From Parasponia andersonii (lineage: Eukaryota > Streptophyta > Magnoliopsida > Rosales > Cannabaceae): 64,000 nucleotides of DNA. The stretch spans positions 1,158,972 to 1,222,971 of the forward strand of contig JXTB01000034.1 of assembly GCA_002914805.1 (NCBI GenBank). The letters are read 5' to 3'. The notes beneath the pieces were generated by a model. That model did no database searches. It had not been told where the DNA came from and was given only the letters and a program-made list of their open reading frames with translations. Shown here piece by piece: positions 46,592 to 58,769 of this stretch; position 1 is the first letter of the stretch; each line of letters starts with the position of its first letter. The position numbers and the translations under genes were made by a program.

Positions 46592-49500
46592 AAGTGGTAT
46601 CAGAGCGAAATTGTGAGTTCTCTTGAAATTCTAAGTATGCTCTGTGATTGCAGATTTGACTAATCTTCCACATCAAAAAAGAATTCTTGAGATTGAGAGT
46701 ATTAGCTATTTATTCCAAACATACCACTATTATATATTAAATTTAAGAGCTCGACGAGACGAACACGTTGCCGCAAAAATCAGCCCAATTGGAGTCCGAA
46801 TGAGTTTGAACGAGTCGTCGAAAGTTTGCTGCTATAAATTGAGTCAACTCACTGAGTTGAGCCGAGTCAGAGCAGTTTGACCGAACCGTCAGAGCAGTTG
46901 ACTAAGCTATCAGAGCCGTTTGACTGCGCCGTTAACTAACCTGTCAGAGCCGTTGATTGCGTCGTTGACCAACCTGTTGACCGGTGTTGGCCGTTGACTG
47001 AGTGTTGACTTTGACCATTGACTTTGACTAAGTCGATATATAAGTCAATCTTAAGGTTTTTCGACGTTCCGGATCTATCTGTATAGTTGAAATTTCCAAA
47101 AGCTCACTCTGTTAAGAGTTATGGCTAGCGAAAGTTTAGCATCTCTTCAAGTTCCATTACTTTAAGGCAGCAACTTTGATAATTGGACTATCAAAATGAA
47201 AGTCCTAATTGGAGCACATGATGTTTAGGAAGTAGTAGAGAAAGGCTACGAAGAGCCAAGAGATAAGGCAACACTATCTTCAATATAGAAGAATAGTTTA
47301 AAAGATATTAGAAAGAGAGACAAAAAAGTTCTCTTCCTCATCTACCAGGCCTTAGATGACGACAGGTTTGAGAAAATCTCAAGTACAACCTCCGCTAAAG
47401 AAACATGGGAGAAATTTCAAATTTCATACAAGGAAGAAGAAAAGGTTAAAAAGGTCTGCCTTCAAACTCTAAGAGTAAAGTTTGATTTATTACACATGGT
47501 AGAGATTGAGTCAGTTTCTGACTACTTTTCTAGAATTCTAACCATTTCCAATCAAATGAAGAGAAATGGTGAGAAACTATAAAATATTATGAACATGGAA
47601 AAGATTCTTCGATCGTTAGATCCAAAATTCGAGAATATTGTTACTGTCATTGAAGAAACCAAAGACTTAGGAGTCATGACGATAGAATAACTCTTGGTTT
47701 TCTTGCAAGCCCACGAAGAAAAGAAAAAGAAAATGCAAAATTTCAATGAGCAGCTCCTTAAAGCTCAACTCTAAGAGAAAGAAGAAGATTCCAGCAATGG
47801 AAGAGGACGTGGAAGAGGTCGCGGATGTGGAAGAGGAGGAAGAGGATGCTTCAACAACAATTATGAAAATAAAGATAGACGATAAAGTTTGATAAGAGAT
47901 TGTGGAAGAGGTAATCCACAGCGTTGGCATGACAAGTCTCAAATCAAGTGTCACAACTGTCAAAGATATAGTCATTATACTTTTGAATGTAGAGCTCCAA
48001 AGAAGGTGCAAGGAAGAGCCAACTATGCTGAACATAAAAGACAAGAGGAAAATATGTTGTTGTTAGCATTCAAGGAGACCAATAAGTGCCAAGAAAATAT
48101 GTGGTATCTTGACAGCGGAGCAAGCAATCATATGTGTAGAAGAAGAAATATGTTCGCAGAGCTTGACGAGTTAGTGACTGGGAAAGTTTCATTTGGAGAT
48201 GATTCCAAGATAGCAGTAAAGGGCAAATATAAAATTCTCATACGCTTAAGAAATTGAGAACATCAGTTTATTCTAAATGTTTACTACGTGCCTAACATGA
48301 AGAGTAATATCTTGAGTCTTGGCCAATTCTTAGAGAAAGACTATGATATTCACATGAAAGAAAATAGTCTTTCTTAAGAGACAATAGAAATAAGTTAATC
48401 ACTAAAGTGCAAATGACAAGAAATAGAATATTCTTGTTACACATTCAAAAAGATGTAGCAAAATGTCTAAAGGCTTGCTACAAAGATTCATTGTGGTTTT
48501 GGCAACTAAGGTTTGGAAATCTTAATTTTGGCGGCCTAGAATTATTAGCAAAGAAAGAGATGGTTCGAAGTCTACCCTTCATCAGTCAACCAGACTAATT
48601 ATGTGAAGGATACTTATTGGGAAAGCAATTCAGAAGAAGCTTCCCAAGAAAATCGAATTCTCGAGCTCATAAACCACTTGAGCTAATACATACCGACATG
48701 TGTGGCCCAATAAGACCAAGCTCTCTAGATAAGAGTAACTACTTTCTTCTTTTTATCGATGATTTTTCAAGAAAGACCTGGGTATATTTCTTGAAGGAGA
48801 AATCAGAAGTGTTCGAAAAATTCAAGAAGTTCAAGGCACTTGTTGAAAAGGAAAGTGGTCGAAATATCAAGGCAATGAGATCTGATAGAGGAGGAGAATT
48901 CACATCTCATGAGTTTCAGAAATATTGTGAAGACAACGACATCTACCATCCTATAATAATACTAAGTTCTCCCTAACAGAATGGTATCATAGAAAGGAAG
49001 AATAGAACAATTTTAGACACAGCCAGAAGCATGCTAAAGAATAAAGGAATGTCAAAGGAGTTTTGGACTGAATCTGTAGCTTACGTAGTTTACCTGTCAA
49101 ATCGCTCTCCAACAAGAAGCGTATGGGGAAAGATGCCACAAGAAGCTTGAAGTAGAAAAAAGCTTGAATACTCTCACCTGAAAGTGTTTGGAGGCATAGT
49201 TTATGCTTACGTGCCTGATGAAAAGAGAACTAAGCTCGACGATAAAAGTGAAAAGTTTGTCTTCATCGGCTATGACTCTAACTCAAAAGGCTATACGCTC
49301 TATAATCCAAGCAATGGTAAGACTATTATTAGTCACGATGTGGAGTCTGACGAAGAAAGCACTTGGGAATGACACACACAAGAAGAAAATTATGACTTCC
49401 TACTAAACATTGAAGAAGAAAGTGAGCAATGAAGAATGAAGCAAGTAAGAGAAAAACTGCAAGAGCCTATTACCCCACCTACTTCACCAATGGTAAACAC

Positions 49501-51163
49501 TTATCAAGAAACAATACCAGGATCGTCTTCAAGTAGCAGTTAAAGTGAAAGGATACCAAGATTAAGGAGCTTACAAGAGATATATGAGATAACTGAGAAT
49601 CAAAATAACTTGACTCTCTTTTGCCTCCTTACTGATTGTGGACCATTAAGCTTTGATGAAGCTACACAAAGTAAAGAGTGGCGAGATGCGATGGATGAAA
49701 AAATAAAAGCGATCACAAAGAATGATACATGGGAGCTTGCTACACTTCCAAAAGAGCACAAAGTAATCGGCGTGACATGGGTTTACAAGGCTAAAAAGAA
49801 TACTAAAGGAGAAGACGAGAGATATAAGGCAAGATTGGTCACGAAGGGATACAATCAAAGATCATAGACTATGATGAGGTATTTACTCCTGTCACCTGTC
49901 TAGAAATAATACGATTGATCATCTCATTGGCTACTCAAAATAAATAGAAAATTCATCAAATGGATGTCAAGTCTGCTTTCTTAAATAGAGTCCTTGAAGA
50001 GAAAGTCTATATAGAGCAACCATCTGGGTATGAGATTAAAGGACAAGAAGATAAGGCTCTAAAGTTAAAGAAGGCCCTTTACGGGTTAAAGCAAGTACCA
50101 AGAGCATGGAATAGCTGCATCGACAAGTACTTCCAAGATAACAATTTCATTAAACGTCCTTATGAGCATGCGTTGTACATCAAAGTAAAAGATGGAGAAA
50201 TCTTGATCATGTGCCTCTATGTCGATGATCTGATCTTCACGAGAAGTAATCTATCCATGTTCGAAGAGTTTAAGAAAGCAATGACAAAGAAGTTCGAGAT
50301 GACTAACATCGGACTCATGTGTTACTTTCTTGGCATAGAAGTGAAGCAAGAAGAAGATGGAATTTTCATTTCACAAGAAGGCTATGCCAAGGAGATCATC
50401 AAGAAGTTCAAGATGAATGATTGCAAGGCTGTCAATACACCGATCAAATATGGAGTCAAGCTATTAAAGCATGATGAAGAAGAAAAAGTGGATCCAATAC
50501 TCTACAAGAGCTTAGTTGGAAGTTTGTGCTACCTGACTTGCACAAGACCTGACATTCTCTATGCTGTCGGCCTGGTCAGTCGTTACATGGAATCTCTAAT
50601 AATCACTCACTTGACAGTTGCCAAAAGAATCATTCGATATAATAAAGGTGCAACTAACTTTGGCTTACGATATTCATCATCTAATAACTATAATTTTGTG
50701 GGTTATAGTGACAGTGATTAGAGTGGAGACTTAGATGATCGAAAGAGTACAAGTGGTTTTATATTCTTTATGGGAGAAATTGCTTTCACATGGATGTCTA
50801 AGAAGCAACTAATCGTCACACTTTCAAGTTGTGAAGCAGAGTATATTGCAGCTACATCATGTGTCTGTCATGCGATTTGGTTAAGAAATTTGTTGAAGAA
50901 ACTATGCATTCTGTAGAATAAACCTACTAAGATCTATATTGACAATAAATCAACAATTGCTTTGGTAAAGAATCCCGTCTTCCATGATAAAAATAAGCAC
51001 ATCGATACACGCTACCATTATATAAGAGAATGTGTTGCAAGAAAGGATGTGCAACTGAAGTATATGAAGACTCAAAACCAAGTGGCAGATATTTTCATCA
51101 AACCACTCAGGCATGAAGATTTTCTTAAGTTTATTAGGTGTCACAAATCAATTTTAAAGGGAG

Positions 51164-51515
51164 TGTTAGAAATAAACTTCTTTGTGATCCATTGGGCCAT
51201 AGTTTAGTTATTTGGACTTGTATTGTGAGTTGGGTTTGTTTTGGTGTATGCGTGTCTAATAGCCCATAGTTTAATATCCAAGTTTCTAGAGTATTCTTAT
51301 ATTTTCTAGATTATATAAGTAATTAGGTGGTTGGAGATTATATGAAGTATCTAGAATCATCCTTGGAGTAGTGTAAATAGAGTGCTCTTTCCCTTATTTT
51401 GTATCAAGCAAAAGAGAAACAGTTCAAATAGTAATACAAGTTCTTCTCTTCCACCAAAATTCTCTCTAGTTTATTCCTTAGCCTTTCTAGCCTTAAAAAT
51501 CTCTTATTTCCAACA
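51164..51515 (+). repeat. 3' LTR of the copia element
   Basis: 352 bp starting TGTTAGAAATAAACTTC and ending ATTTCCAACA; it contains the matching agtgtaaatagagtgctc box. It abuts the GTTAT target duplication. Confidence 0.9.
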
Positions 51516-51890
51516 GTTATCATATGCATCGAGAACTCCAATCTCTGTCATTGCGAGAGTGATTTTTTTGAGGAAACTTTCGCTCTCATGTACTTGAGAG
51601 ACGTTAACTTGGCCATCTTCAAGGAAAGCGTCTCGATGAGATTGACGTAGGCGAGTATGAGGTTGATGAGTCTACTCAAAAGCCCAATCTTTGGTGGTAA
51701 GTAGCCCAAGAGAGGAAGATTGGTGGGGTTGAGACCAGTGACACATGACTGGTCATCACATGTGACTCTAGAGAAGGAGCAGTATAGTGAGAACGATGAT
51801 GATGAGGGCTCCTAGTCCTCGAGGCTTGAACCTTTTGGTCCGATCATGGCCGTCTTGATTTTCAAAAGAGCTTGGAGATCATTTTGGCAG
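51516..51890 (-). pseudogene. CLAVATA1-like receptor kinase pseudogene, copy A, 5' part
   Basis: On the minus strand: LLKIKTAMIGPKGSSLED, a stop where W is expected, then EPSSSSFSLYCSFSRVTCDD, LPLLGYLPPKIGLLSRL and, next to the copia element, TEIGVLDAYDN. This is the extracellular N-cap (cysteine pair CSF...VTC) and the first LRRs of a CLV1-type receptor, and it is continuous with the LRRs at 46226 once the retrotransposon is ignored. The signal peptide is not recognisable. A frame disruption and a shortened LRR (51530-51600) show it was decaying independently of the insertion. Confidence 0.8.
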
Positions 51891-52085
51891 AATGAGACGA
51901 AAAAGAAAGGAAAGGTAGTATAAGGAAGACTTTGACAGAAATATGAGACTGTCACATCTATTGGTTATTAATTTTGCTGCTCAAATATAGTGTTAGTATT
52001 GTATAGTGTAGAGTATATAATATACGCAAAAAAAAATGTGGAGGTTGTGCGAGAATTGGTATAAAAGTAAAAAGAAAAGGTTAAA

Positions 52086-54152
52086 TGTCACGACCTAAAC
52101 TCTGGGTCAGTGGCAGAAAAGGAATTTCACAAGTGGAAATTCATAATTTATTTTAGAAAATAATAAAAAGACGACAACTAGTTTACAAAAATAGTTCAAA
52201 TTTTTAAATTCCCACAGTTTGTGATCACCACTAGACATAAACTGTTAATGATAGTAATAAAATATTAACTCACCAATGGACATTATAGATAATATAGGCT
52301 AAATCCAAAGTATGAGCCTTAAATATTATTATAAATTCAAGGTGAGTGTTTAAGTAATTACCAACTACAAAATTAGGATGAACTTCTCCTGGGATTACTC
52401 TGTCTCGGAGTTACCCAAGTCGCACTGAAAATCACCTGAGAAGGGAAAGAAAGGGGGTGAGCATTCACATGCTCAGTAGAAATTTCAATTACCCTTTTTG
52501 ATATGAATGCAACTTTTCAAACTTGCATGGTTAGTACATTTCCAAAATCCATTTATAAAATAAGTTTGCAAGGAAATCAAAATCATAAGTAATCATGTTC
52601 ATTATTGTACATATCATAAATCAACCAAGTACAAGTATATACATGAGCTCTCATCCTCCCATCACGGTCCTGTAATACCTCTGTAATAGAGATACCCAAC
52701 ATCTTGATACTACCCGGAAGTGTGTTAGTAAATCCTATGCAGGGGCCTAGGTCTCTCATCTAGCGCTGTAGTAACTCGCTAGCGATCTAAATACCATGAT
52801 ACTAAAATAGAACTCAAGTACGTGATCCTATAGTAGGTACAACATGTCACAGAGTGTATAATAATCATGCATAAAGTATTTTAAGAAATCATGATATAAT
52901 ACTCATTTGGTATTATTCTGGGATTTACAGAAAATCGGGCAGCATAACGACTGTATTTTCCATTTTAAACCTGCATAAATATCATAACAACTAATTCCAA
53001 AACAATCCAATATATCTTAACGGTTCACAAATTTATCAAATATCCAATCAAACTATTGAATTCCATGAAAATCGACATTTTCAAAAAATAGGTCATAATG
53101 CACATTTTAAATCAAAATAAGTATAAAACTTGGTAATTGAACTCCTACCTTACTAAAATAGTGATATCACGCCAATGGGTCCTTAAGATGCCGTTAAACG
53201 ATCATTCGGAGGGTCGGGAACCAATTCCAGGCCCTCGATCGCTCACTTGTAAAAAATCAACTTCTCAACGGAGCTTCGAATCGGCAAACAAACCACTTTA
53301 CCGAACTCCTAACACCCAAAATAGCTAGATTAGATATATGATTCAACTAGTTCGGGTCCGGGCTGACACTGGACCAGTGCCACGTAAAATGAAACAAAAT
53401 CTAAGCCGTTGGATATGGTTTTTCGTGCCGATCACCAAATATAGTCAATATATATATCAAATTTCATAATTTTCCGAGTACATTCCAAAAATGACAACAA
53501 AAATGAAATCTAACGGTCGGACCAAAAGTCGAACTTGAGTTCAAAAATAAACAAAAATAACAACTTTTAATCTGGGCAAAATGGGATTGTGTAATATATA
53601 CTTTTAGGTTCCTTTCGACGATACGAACCCAAGGAGCCCAAGAACACGACCTGAAATGGCCTGAAACGACGCCGAAAATTCAAAATCCTCTGCGGCCCAA
53701 AATGGTGTTTTTCGGCGATGGGAGGCTCGGCGGTAGCTGTGGTCGGGTGGCACGGCAACTGGCGGTGTGGGAAAGCTTTGCCGGTCATTGGTGGGGCACG
53801 ACGATGGCCGGTGGTGCGTCTCGGCAGGGCTCGGCCTTCCGGCGGCTCGACGAGGAAGGGAGAGAACGAGCGGGAGAGAGAGAGAGGGAGAGCGAGAGCG
53901 ACGAGAGTGAGAGAGCGAGAGAGAATGAGCGAGAAAGAGAGAAGAGTGGGAGAGAATGAGATCGGAGAAAGCGAGCGAGAATGAGAGAGCAGAGAGAGTG
54001 AGATGAGAGGGAGAATGAGATCAAATGGGAGAGAGAAGAAAAAAAAAACCTACTTTTCTCTTTTTTTGTTTTTTGGTCAAAAGATCCCTTTGCCCTCTTA
54101 AAAATTTTTTGGTCAAAAACCTCTCTGCCCTCTTAAAAAACGAGATTTTACA
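52086..54152. mobile_element. Solo LTR, probably of a Ty3/gypsy chromovirus
   Basis: About 2.07 kb, starting TGTCACGACCTAAACTC and ending CGAGATTTTACA. It is flanked by TTAAA (52081-52085) and CTAAA (54153-54157), four of five bases equal, as expected for an old 5-bp target duplication. Internal marks of chromovirus LTRs include ggggtgagcattcacatgc followed by tcagtag at about 52455-52480 and a GC-rich, GA-rich end (53690-54030). No internal coding region remains, so the element was reduced to a single LTR by recombination. Orientation is uncertain: the GTCACGACC end is commonly the 3' end, which would make it minus. Confidence 0.55.
53850..54030. repeat. GA-rich imperfect simple repeat
   Basis: A purine-rich stretch of GAGAGA, GAGCGA and GAGAAT words inside the solo LTR. 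It gives rise to long open frames of R/E/S in one strand and L/S in the other, which I treat as low-complexity noise. Confidence 0.8.
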
Positions 54153-54393
54153 CTAAAGGTTAACACGAGGATTCATGTAATCACGGGAGTTGTTCTCTTC
54201 GTTCTTTGTTTTTAAAGTAGAGGATCATGTGATTCATGTCTTCCCTTGTACGCTGTTAGCGGAGAACTGCTTTTGATATTTTAGAATTGACATTTTTGTT
54301 TTAGATATTAAAAAGCAGCGTATAACTCCTTCCAATCGGGTAAGAGATCAGTTTGGTGAATCTGAGAGACCAACAAGGAGAATAATAAAACAA

Positions 54394-54424
<31 letters not shown>

Positions 54425-56794
54425 TGAACAGATAATGATAAAGACCGTTTTTTTTTTTTTCCTATGCTGACTATTTGGACGTTTTACAGAGTAAAATTCA
54501 ATTAAAGAAAAAAGGAGGTATTATGGAAATAAACTCCTTGTTTTTATGGTAAGTACGTGCATTATACACGCATTGTGTGCGTTAGTGTGTACATGTATAA
54601 CATACACATTTGTAATTAGTGTCCCTTTATATGAAGTTTGGTTCCAAGAGACAACAGATAAAAAAGAAATGAAAGGAACAAAGAAGAAACATATATTTCG
54701 ACAGACTATTTATACGTGTGTTTTGTGTGTATGTACCTAAATTACACAGGGCCATGTTGTACATAAACTAAAAAAAAATCTTTAAGAAGCTTTTCACTTT
54801 GTTGATTCACGATGGTAGGAAATAAACTTGTACACTTTTCACTTTTTTTTCCTTTAATTTAAATCTCAAGTGCAAAGAAAATTCCCCTTAACATATGGGC
54901 ATAATCCATATATCATTTGAAAGTTACGCCACTTTGGATCATGAGCCTTNAAACATGAACTATAATTGAGACGAGTCCCAAATCAGCCAACTATTGTTGG
55001 CTATAAAGTTCATACCACTTCTTCTGCAATGGATATGCCATATATACTTGACCATCGCGTGCTAGTCACAAGCAATTAGAACGGTAAAGAATTAGGACAA
55101 TATTCATTGTAGCATAACCAGAAAGTTTTAGGCAAGTTTAGTAGAGTAAAATATTGTTAGGATAATATTTTTAGCTACGATGAAAGAAAATCTGTTATGG
55201 CGTAAAGTAACTGAGTGCTTAATAAATTGTAATTTTAAAGTGTTATAACTTAAAAAAGTTATATTAAAATGTTTAGTAAATTGAATAGTTCAATTGTTAT
55301 ACAAATATAAAATGACCAATATAAATATCATTATACAATTATGCATATTTTGGAAGAGTTTTTTAATATTTTTTACAATTATGTATATTTTGTATATACT
55401 AAACATATTAATACTCTTTTATATATAAAAAAAAATTGATATGAAAGTAAACTCAATTAAATTAGTTACTCAATTAAATTTATTTTATTTTATTTTCATC
55501 TGAATTTAAAATTTCAATAAAGAATCAATTTGACTACGTCAATTATGATTTAAACATATTAATAATTTTTTCTTGAAAAAATTGATATATAAAATAAACT
55601 CAATTAAATTAGTTACTCAATCAAATGTTTGATAGTTTTACTTTAAGCAAAAATATTTTAGCCATTATGATTTATTTATTAAAATATAATGGAGATTATC
55701 GCATAATCTAAAACTCAAAGTTGGAGTAAGTCAATTTTAGCTTTGTCAAAAATTATTGAATAATATAAATTTTTAGGTTTTTACTAAACACCTTTTGGCT
55801 CACAAATTATTCAAAATTTTTTTTTAGTTTATTAAAAAAACTAAACCAAACAGAACCTTAGTCCAAACCTTAATTAGATCATAAATAAGTTTCAAATTTT
55901 CTGACTATATTGCATGCAGTTTCACCTAACTAATCTAACTTTTTAAGTTCCAAAAATAAATAAATAAATAAATAAGCTAAATAAAATGGGAAAATAAACT
56001 CAAGAAAATTAGGAGATTAGTTGTCATAAAGTTACTAATAGAATGAAATTTCATGAAATGTAAGTATATACAAAAATTATAAATAGGGGATTTGCTTCGA
56101 AGTAGCTTTAAATTACACCACCAAAGAAGAGCAAAGTGTTAGAGCCAACCGTGATATAGGTGGGGGTGGGTTCACAAAATTAGCATCATAATATACAAGT
56201 CGCAATGAACTTCTATAAGATTTTTTTTTTTCGCCAAAAAAAAACTTCTATAAGATTTTAACTTGTCATCTTTATTCATGACAAATTATTGTGAGGAGCG
56301 ATCACATGAATAGTGCAGGCCACTGTTGGATACACCAAAATTAATGTTGACTTCTTAATTATAGATTACTGATCAACAACTTTCTCATATGCAACTACCA
56401 ATTAGTGTTTTGATTAGAAAATTTTTTTATCCATGCATTATTGTTAATTATTTCAATATCGCTTTTAAGTACATTGAAAATTAATGTTCATGCTACATGC
56501 AAGTTAAATTTTCATACACACCCCATGATCTCTAGTGATATGATATTCTCATCGAAATATAACAATTGAGGATCGATTTTTCTAATGACACTGATATTTC
56601 AATCATTGGTTTGATTAATATATCAAAAAATATTAAAGTTGGATAAGTTTTTACAACGACAACGACCACATGTCATCACCGTACAACAAAATTTTGCACT
56701 TGTTTTGTTTAATTTGTATAATTTATTTCTTGGATGCATGTTGGTTATATATAACTTTTTTATTGGTCGTGGATCATTGGGACAAAATATACAA
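54153..56794. other. AT-rich intergenic region
   Basis: It holds an (AAT)n run of about nine to ten units (54392-54420), a single N at 54950, and repeated phrases such as aaactcaattaaattagttactcaatt (near 55448 and 55594), indicating local duplication. No gene is recognised. Confidence 0.5.
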
Positions 56795-57526
56795 TTAGAC
56801 GTTAAGTTTCTGAGCAGACAAGGATTGATCGGTTAGCAAATGAACGATTTCCCTCATTGTGGGCCTAGCTGAACTATCATCTTCAACGCACAACATTGCC
56901 ACTCTGAATAGGCGTATGACATCTATCAGCGAATATCCCATAAGTCGAGGATCCACCACTATCTGCACTACTTTAGTATAATCAGAGCGCTGAGACTGCT
57001 CTGGTGTGATTTTCTTCACCCACCCAACAATGTTCACTCCATCATCGTATTCTCCAACCGGTTTTCTACCTGTTATAAGCTCCAAAGCTATACACATCAC
57101 TTTTTTTTATCCACTTTCAGTGTGTGAGTATACTCTGTGACATAAAAGAAAAGGGAAAAAAAAAAAAATCAGTACCTGGTTAATCTTAAAAAAGTACTCA
57201 TTATCTTGTGTGAGCCCACGTTAGGTTAGCATGTATGGTGCCTTTACCATTTTTATTGGAAAAATAAAAGTACAAAAAATTAACCATGATATTCGCGAAC
57301 CTGGAGCGATGTATCCAACGGTGCCCACAATGGAAGAAATCCACTCCGATGCTCCATCGTCTTGCAAAAACTTGGCAAGCCCAAAATCAGCAACGTGGGC
57401 CTCCATATCCGAGTCCAGAAGAATATTATTGGATTTAATGTCCCTGTGAATAATTCGTTGAGAGCAATCATGGCGAAGATAGTAGTAGCATTGACCGTTA
57501 GCAGCCTCAACCGCTATTTTATATCT
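56795..57526 (-). pseudogene. CLAVATA1-like receptor kinase pseudogene, copy B, 3' part of the kinase
   Basis: On the minus strand: [12 protein letters not shown] near 57530-57495, then [39 protein letters not shown] and GTVGYIAP, ending at donor 57301. The next exon starts at 57134 (EYTHTLKVD), has one extra A that shifts the frame before SDVYSFG, and continues as ELITGRKPVGEYDDGVNIVG to ARPTMREIVHLL and the stop at 56795. Unlike copy A it keeps HRD and DFG, but CYYYLRHDC is expanded by a residue and the frame is broken. Upstream the gene is interrupted by a 2.9-kb insert. Confidence 0.85.
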
Positions 57527-57975
57527 CGAGTACCGCTATTTGTCACGGGCCAGAGAATATCACGGGCTATCACGGGCCATGTGGGTACACAGAGCCGAGC
57601 CACGTTCTAGTGCTTGACACATCAGTGCTTTCTTTTTTCTTTTTCTTTCTTCATCTTCTTCGGTTATCTGTCACAATCAAAAAAGAAAAAAATGAAAAAT
57701 AAAAACTGGTTAAGATTTCTTCCATAAGTTCAGCTATACCATATTCATATTTCTAATGAAGCTTGAGATTCGGATGAACCCATAGAACCCGTAGTCCAAC
57801 GGCGCATCTTCTTCACCATCGCCTTTAGATTGCGTGTTAGGCAATGAGACTCTGTTTCGTGGGGTACCATTTTACCCGGTTATGCGAAGAGTAATTACTG
57901 TGATGAGACGATTCGACTCTTTTATCCGATGCTGGAATTGTGAGTTAACATCATCTTGGAACATCTTCTTCACCA

Positions 57976-58290
57976 ATGAAACTGTTCGACTCTTCTTCGC
58001 ATGAACTCGTAATCCAACGGCACCGGATGTGTTTCAGATTTAGCTTACGGCAGCCGTCCATGGCGGCTCAGACGGACTCTTTTGTCGTCGATTTTGTCGG
58101 ACAGTACTGCAAATCTTACCGGACTCAGAGGAAATTAGAAGCTTTGGTGAAACGATCTGGTCATCGGACTCGGGAAATTCGCAACTCTGTTTCACTACGT
58201 TTTGTGTTGCCTGTTTCAGTTGCTTTGCAAACGACAAGTCCAAGGCATGCAATAGTGGTGTATAAACACCACTTCAAAACTAAAACATGA
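57976..58290 (+). CDS. Uncharacterised 104-residue open frame inside the insert
   Basis: Composition is more gene-like than the surroundings, with the phrase MAAQTDSFVVDFVGQYCKSY after an internal methionine. No domain recognised and no clear membrane segment. It may be a captured scrap of a host gene or part of the element. A minus-strand frame of 70 residues overlaps it; neither is preferred. Confidence 0.15.
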   Translation: MKLFDSSSHELVIQRHRMCFRFSLRQPSMAAQTDSFVVDFVGQYCKSYRTQRKLEALVKRSGHRTREIRNSVSLRFVLPVSVALQTTSPRHAIVVYKHHFKTKT

Positions 58291-58769
58291 TTTTAACTTT
58301 TAATATTTGTTTACTTTTATTTTTTTTAAAAAAAATTGTTTACTACTTGTTGAGATAGTGGAAGTTTGTTTCTCTGTTATGGAGTATTAATTTGAAGTTG
58401 TATGGACCTAAGTACGAACTGGGAAATGCTGTAGGAGATTTAATGATTTTTTCTAATGGGTTTTTGATATTTTTACGATGCGTTAGTCACTTTTTGATAT
58501 TAATGATTTGCTCAAATCAATTATTTTCTACTCTTTGTGTGTTGCACACATCTTTTTCTCTCCTCTTAATCTTAAAATTTCAATGCAGAATCTCTCTCAT
58601 GCACGAGTCCAAAATAACAAGTCCGATAGATATTGGAGATTGGGTGATTACGTCTTTGAAAAAAGCTTCATTACACCGTCGAAGTCCCTATTCAAGGGGA
58701 GTGTTCTATTCCCTAAAATGTTCTCCTGTTTTTTGGTTAATAAATGAACATGTTGTCCAAAGAAAACGA

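Larger units (their letters stand above)
46246..51515 (+). mobile_element. Ty1/copia LTR retrotransposon, broken, inserted in copy A
   Basis: LTRs at 46246-46591 and 51164-51515, both with TG...CA ends and the terminal phrase ctcttatttccaaca. A primer-binding site complementary to initiator-methionine tRNA (TGGTATCAGAGC) follows the 5' LTR, and a purine tract (aaagggag) precedes the 3' LTR. The 5-bp target duplication GTTAT (46241-46245 and 51516-51520) is perfect. Parts in copia order: gag (47121-47880), zinc knuckle (CHNCQRYSHYTFEC), protease (WYLDSGASNHMC), integrase (48617-49200), reverse transcriptase (YVDDLIF near 50220), RNase H to 51160. TNT1/Tork-like by overall look; lineage not settled. 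Broken, with about ten or more interruptions. The LTRs have clearly diverged from each other, so it is not a recent insertion. Confidence 0.92.

Noticed and set aside
46644-46880. A 78-residue open frame just after the copia primer-binding site, as a separate gene
   Set aside because: It lies in the untranslated leader of the retrotransposon, upstream of gag, and has no recognisable content.
53567-54024. Overlapping open frames of 73-88 residues on both strands
   Set aside because: They come from the GA-rich end of the solo LTR and consist of R/E/S or L/S low-complexity runs.
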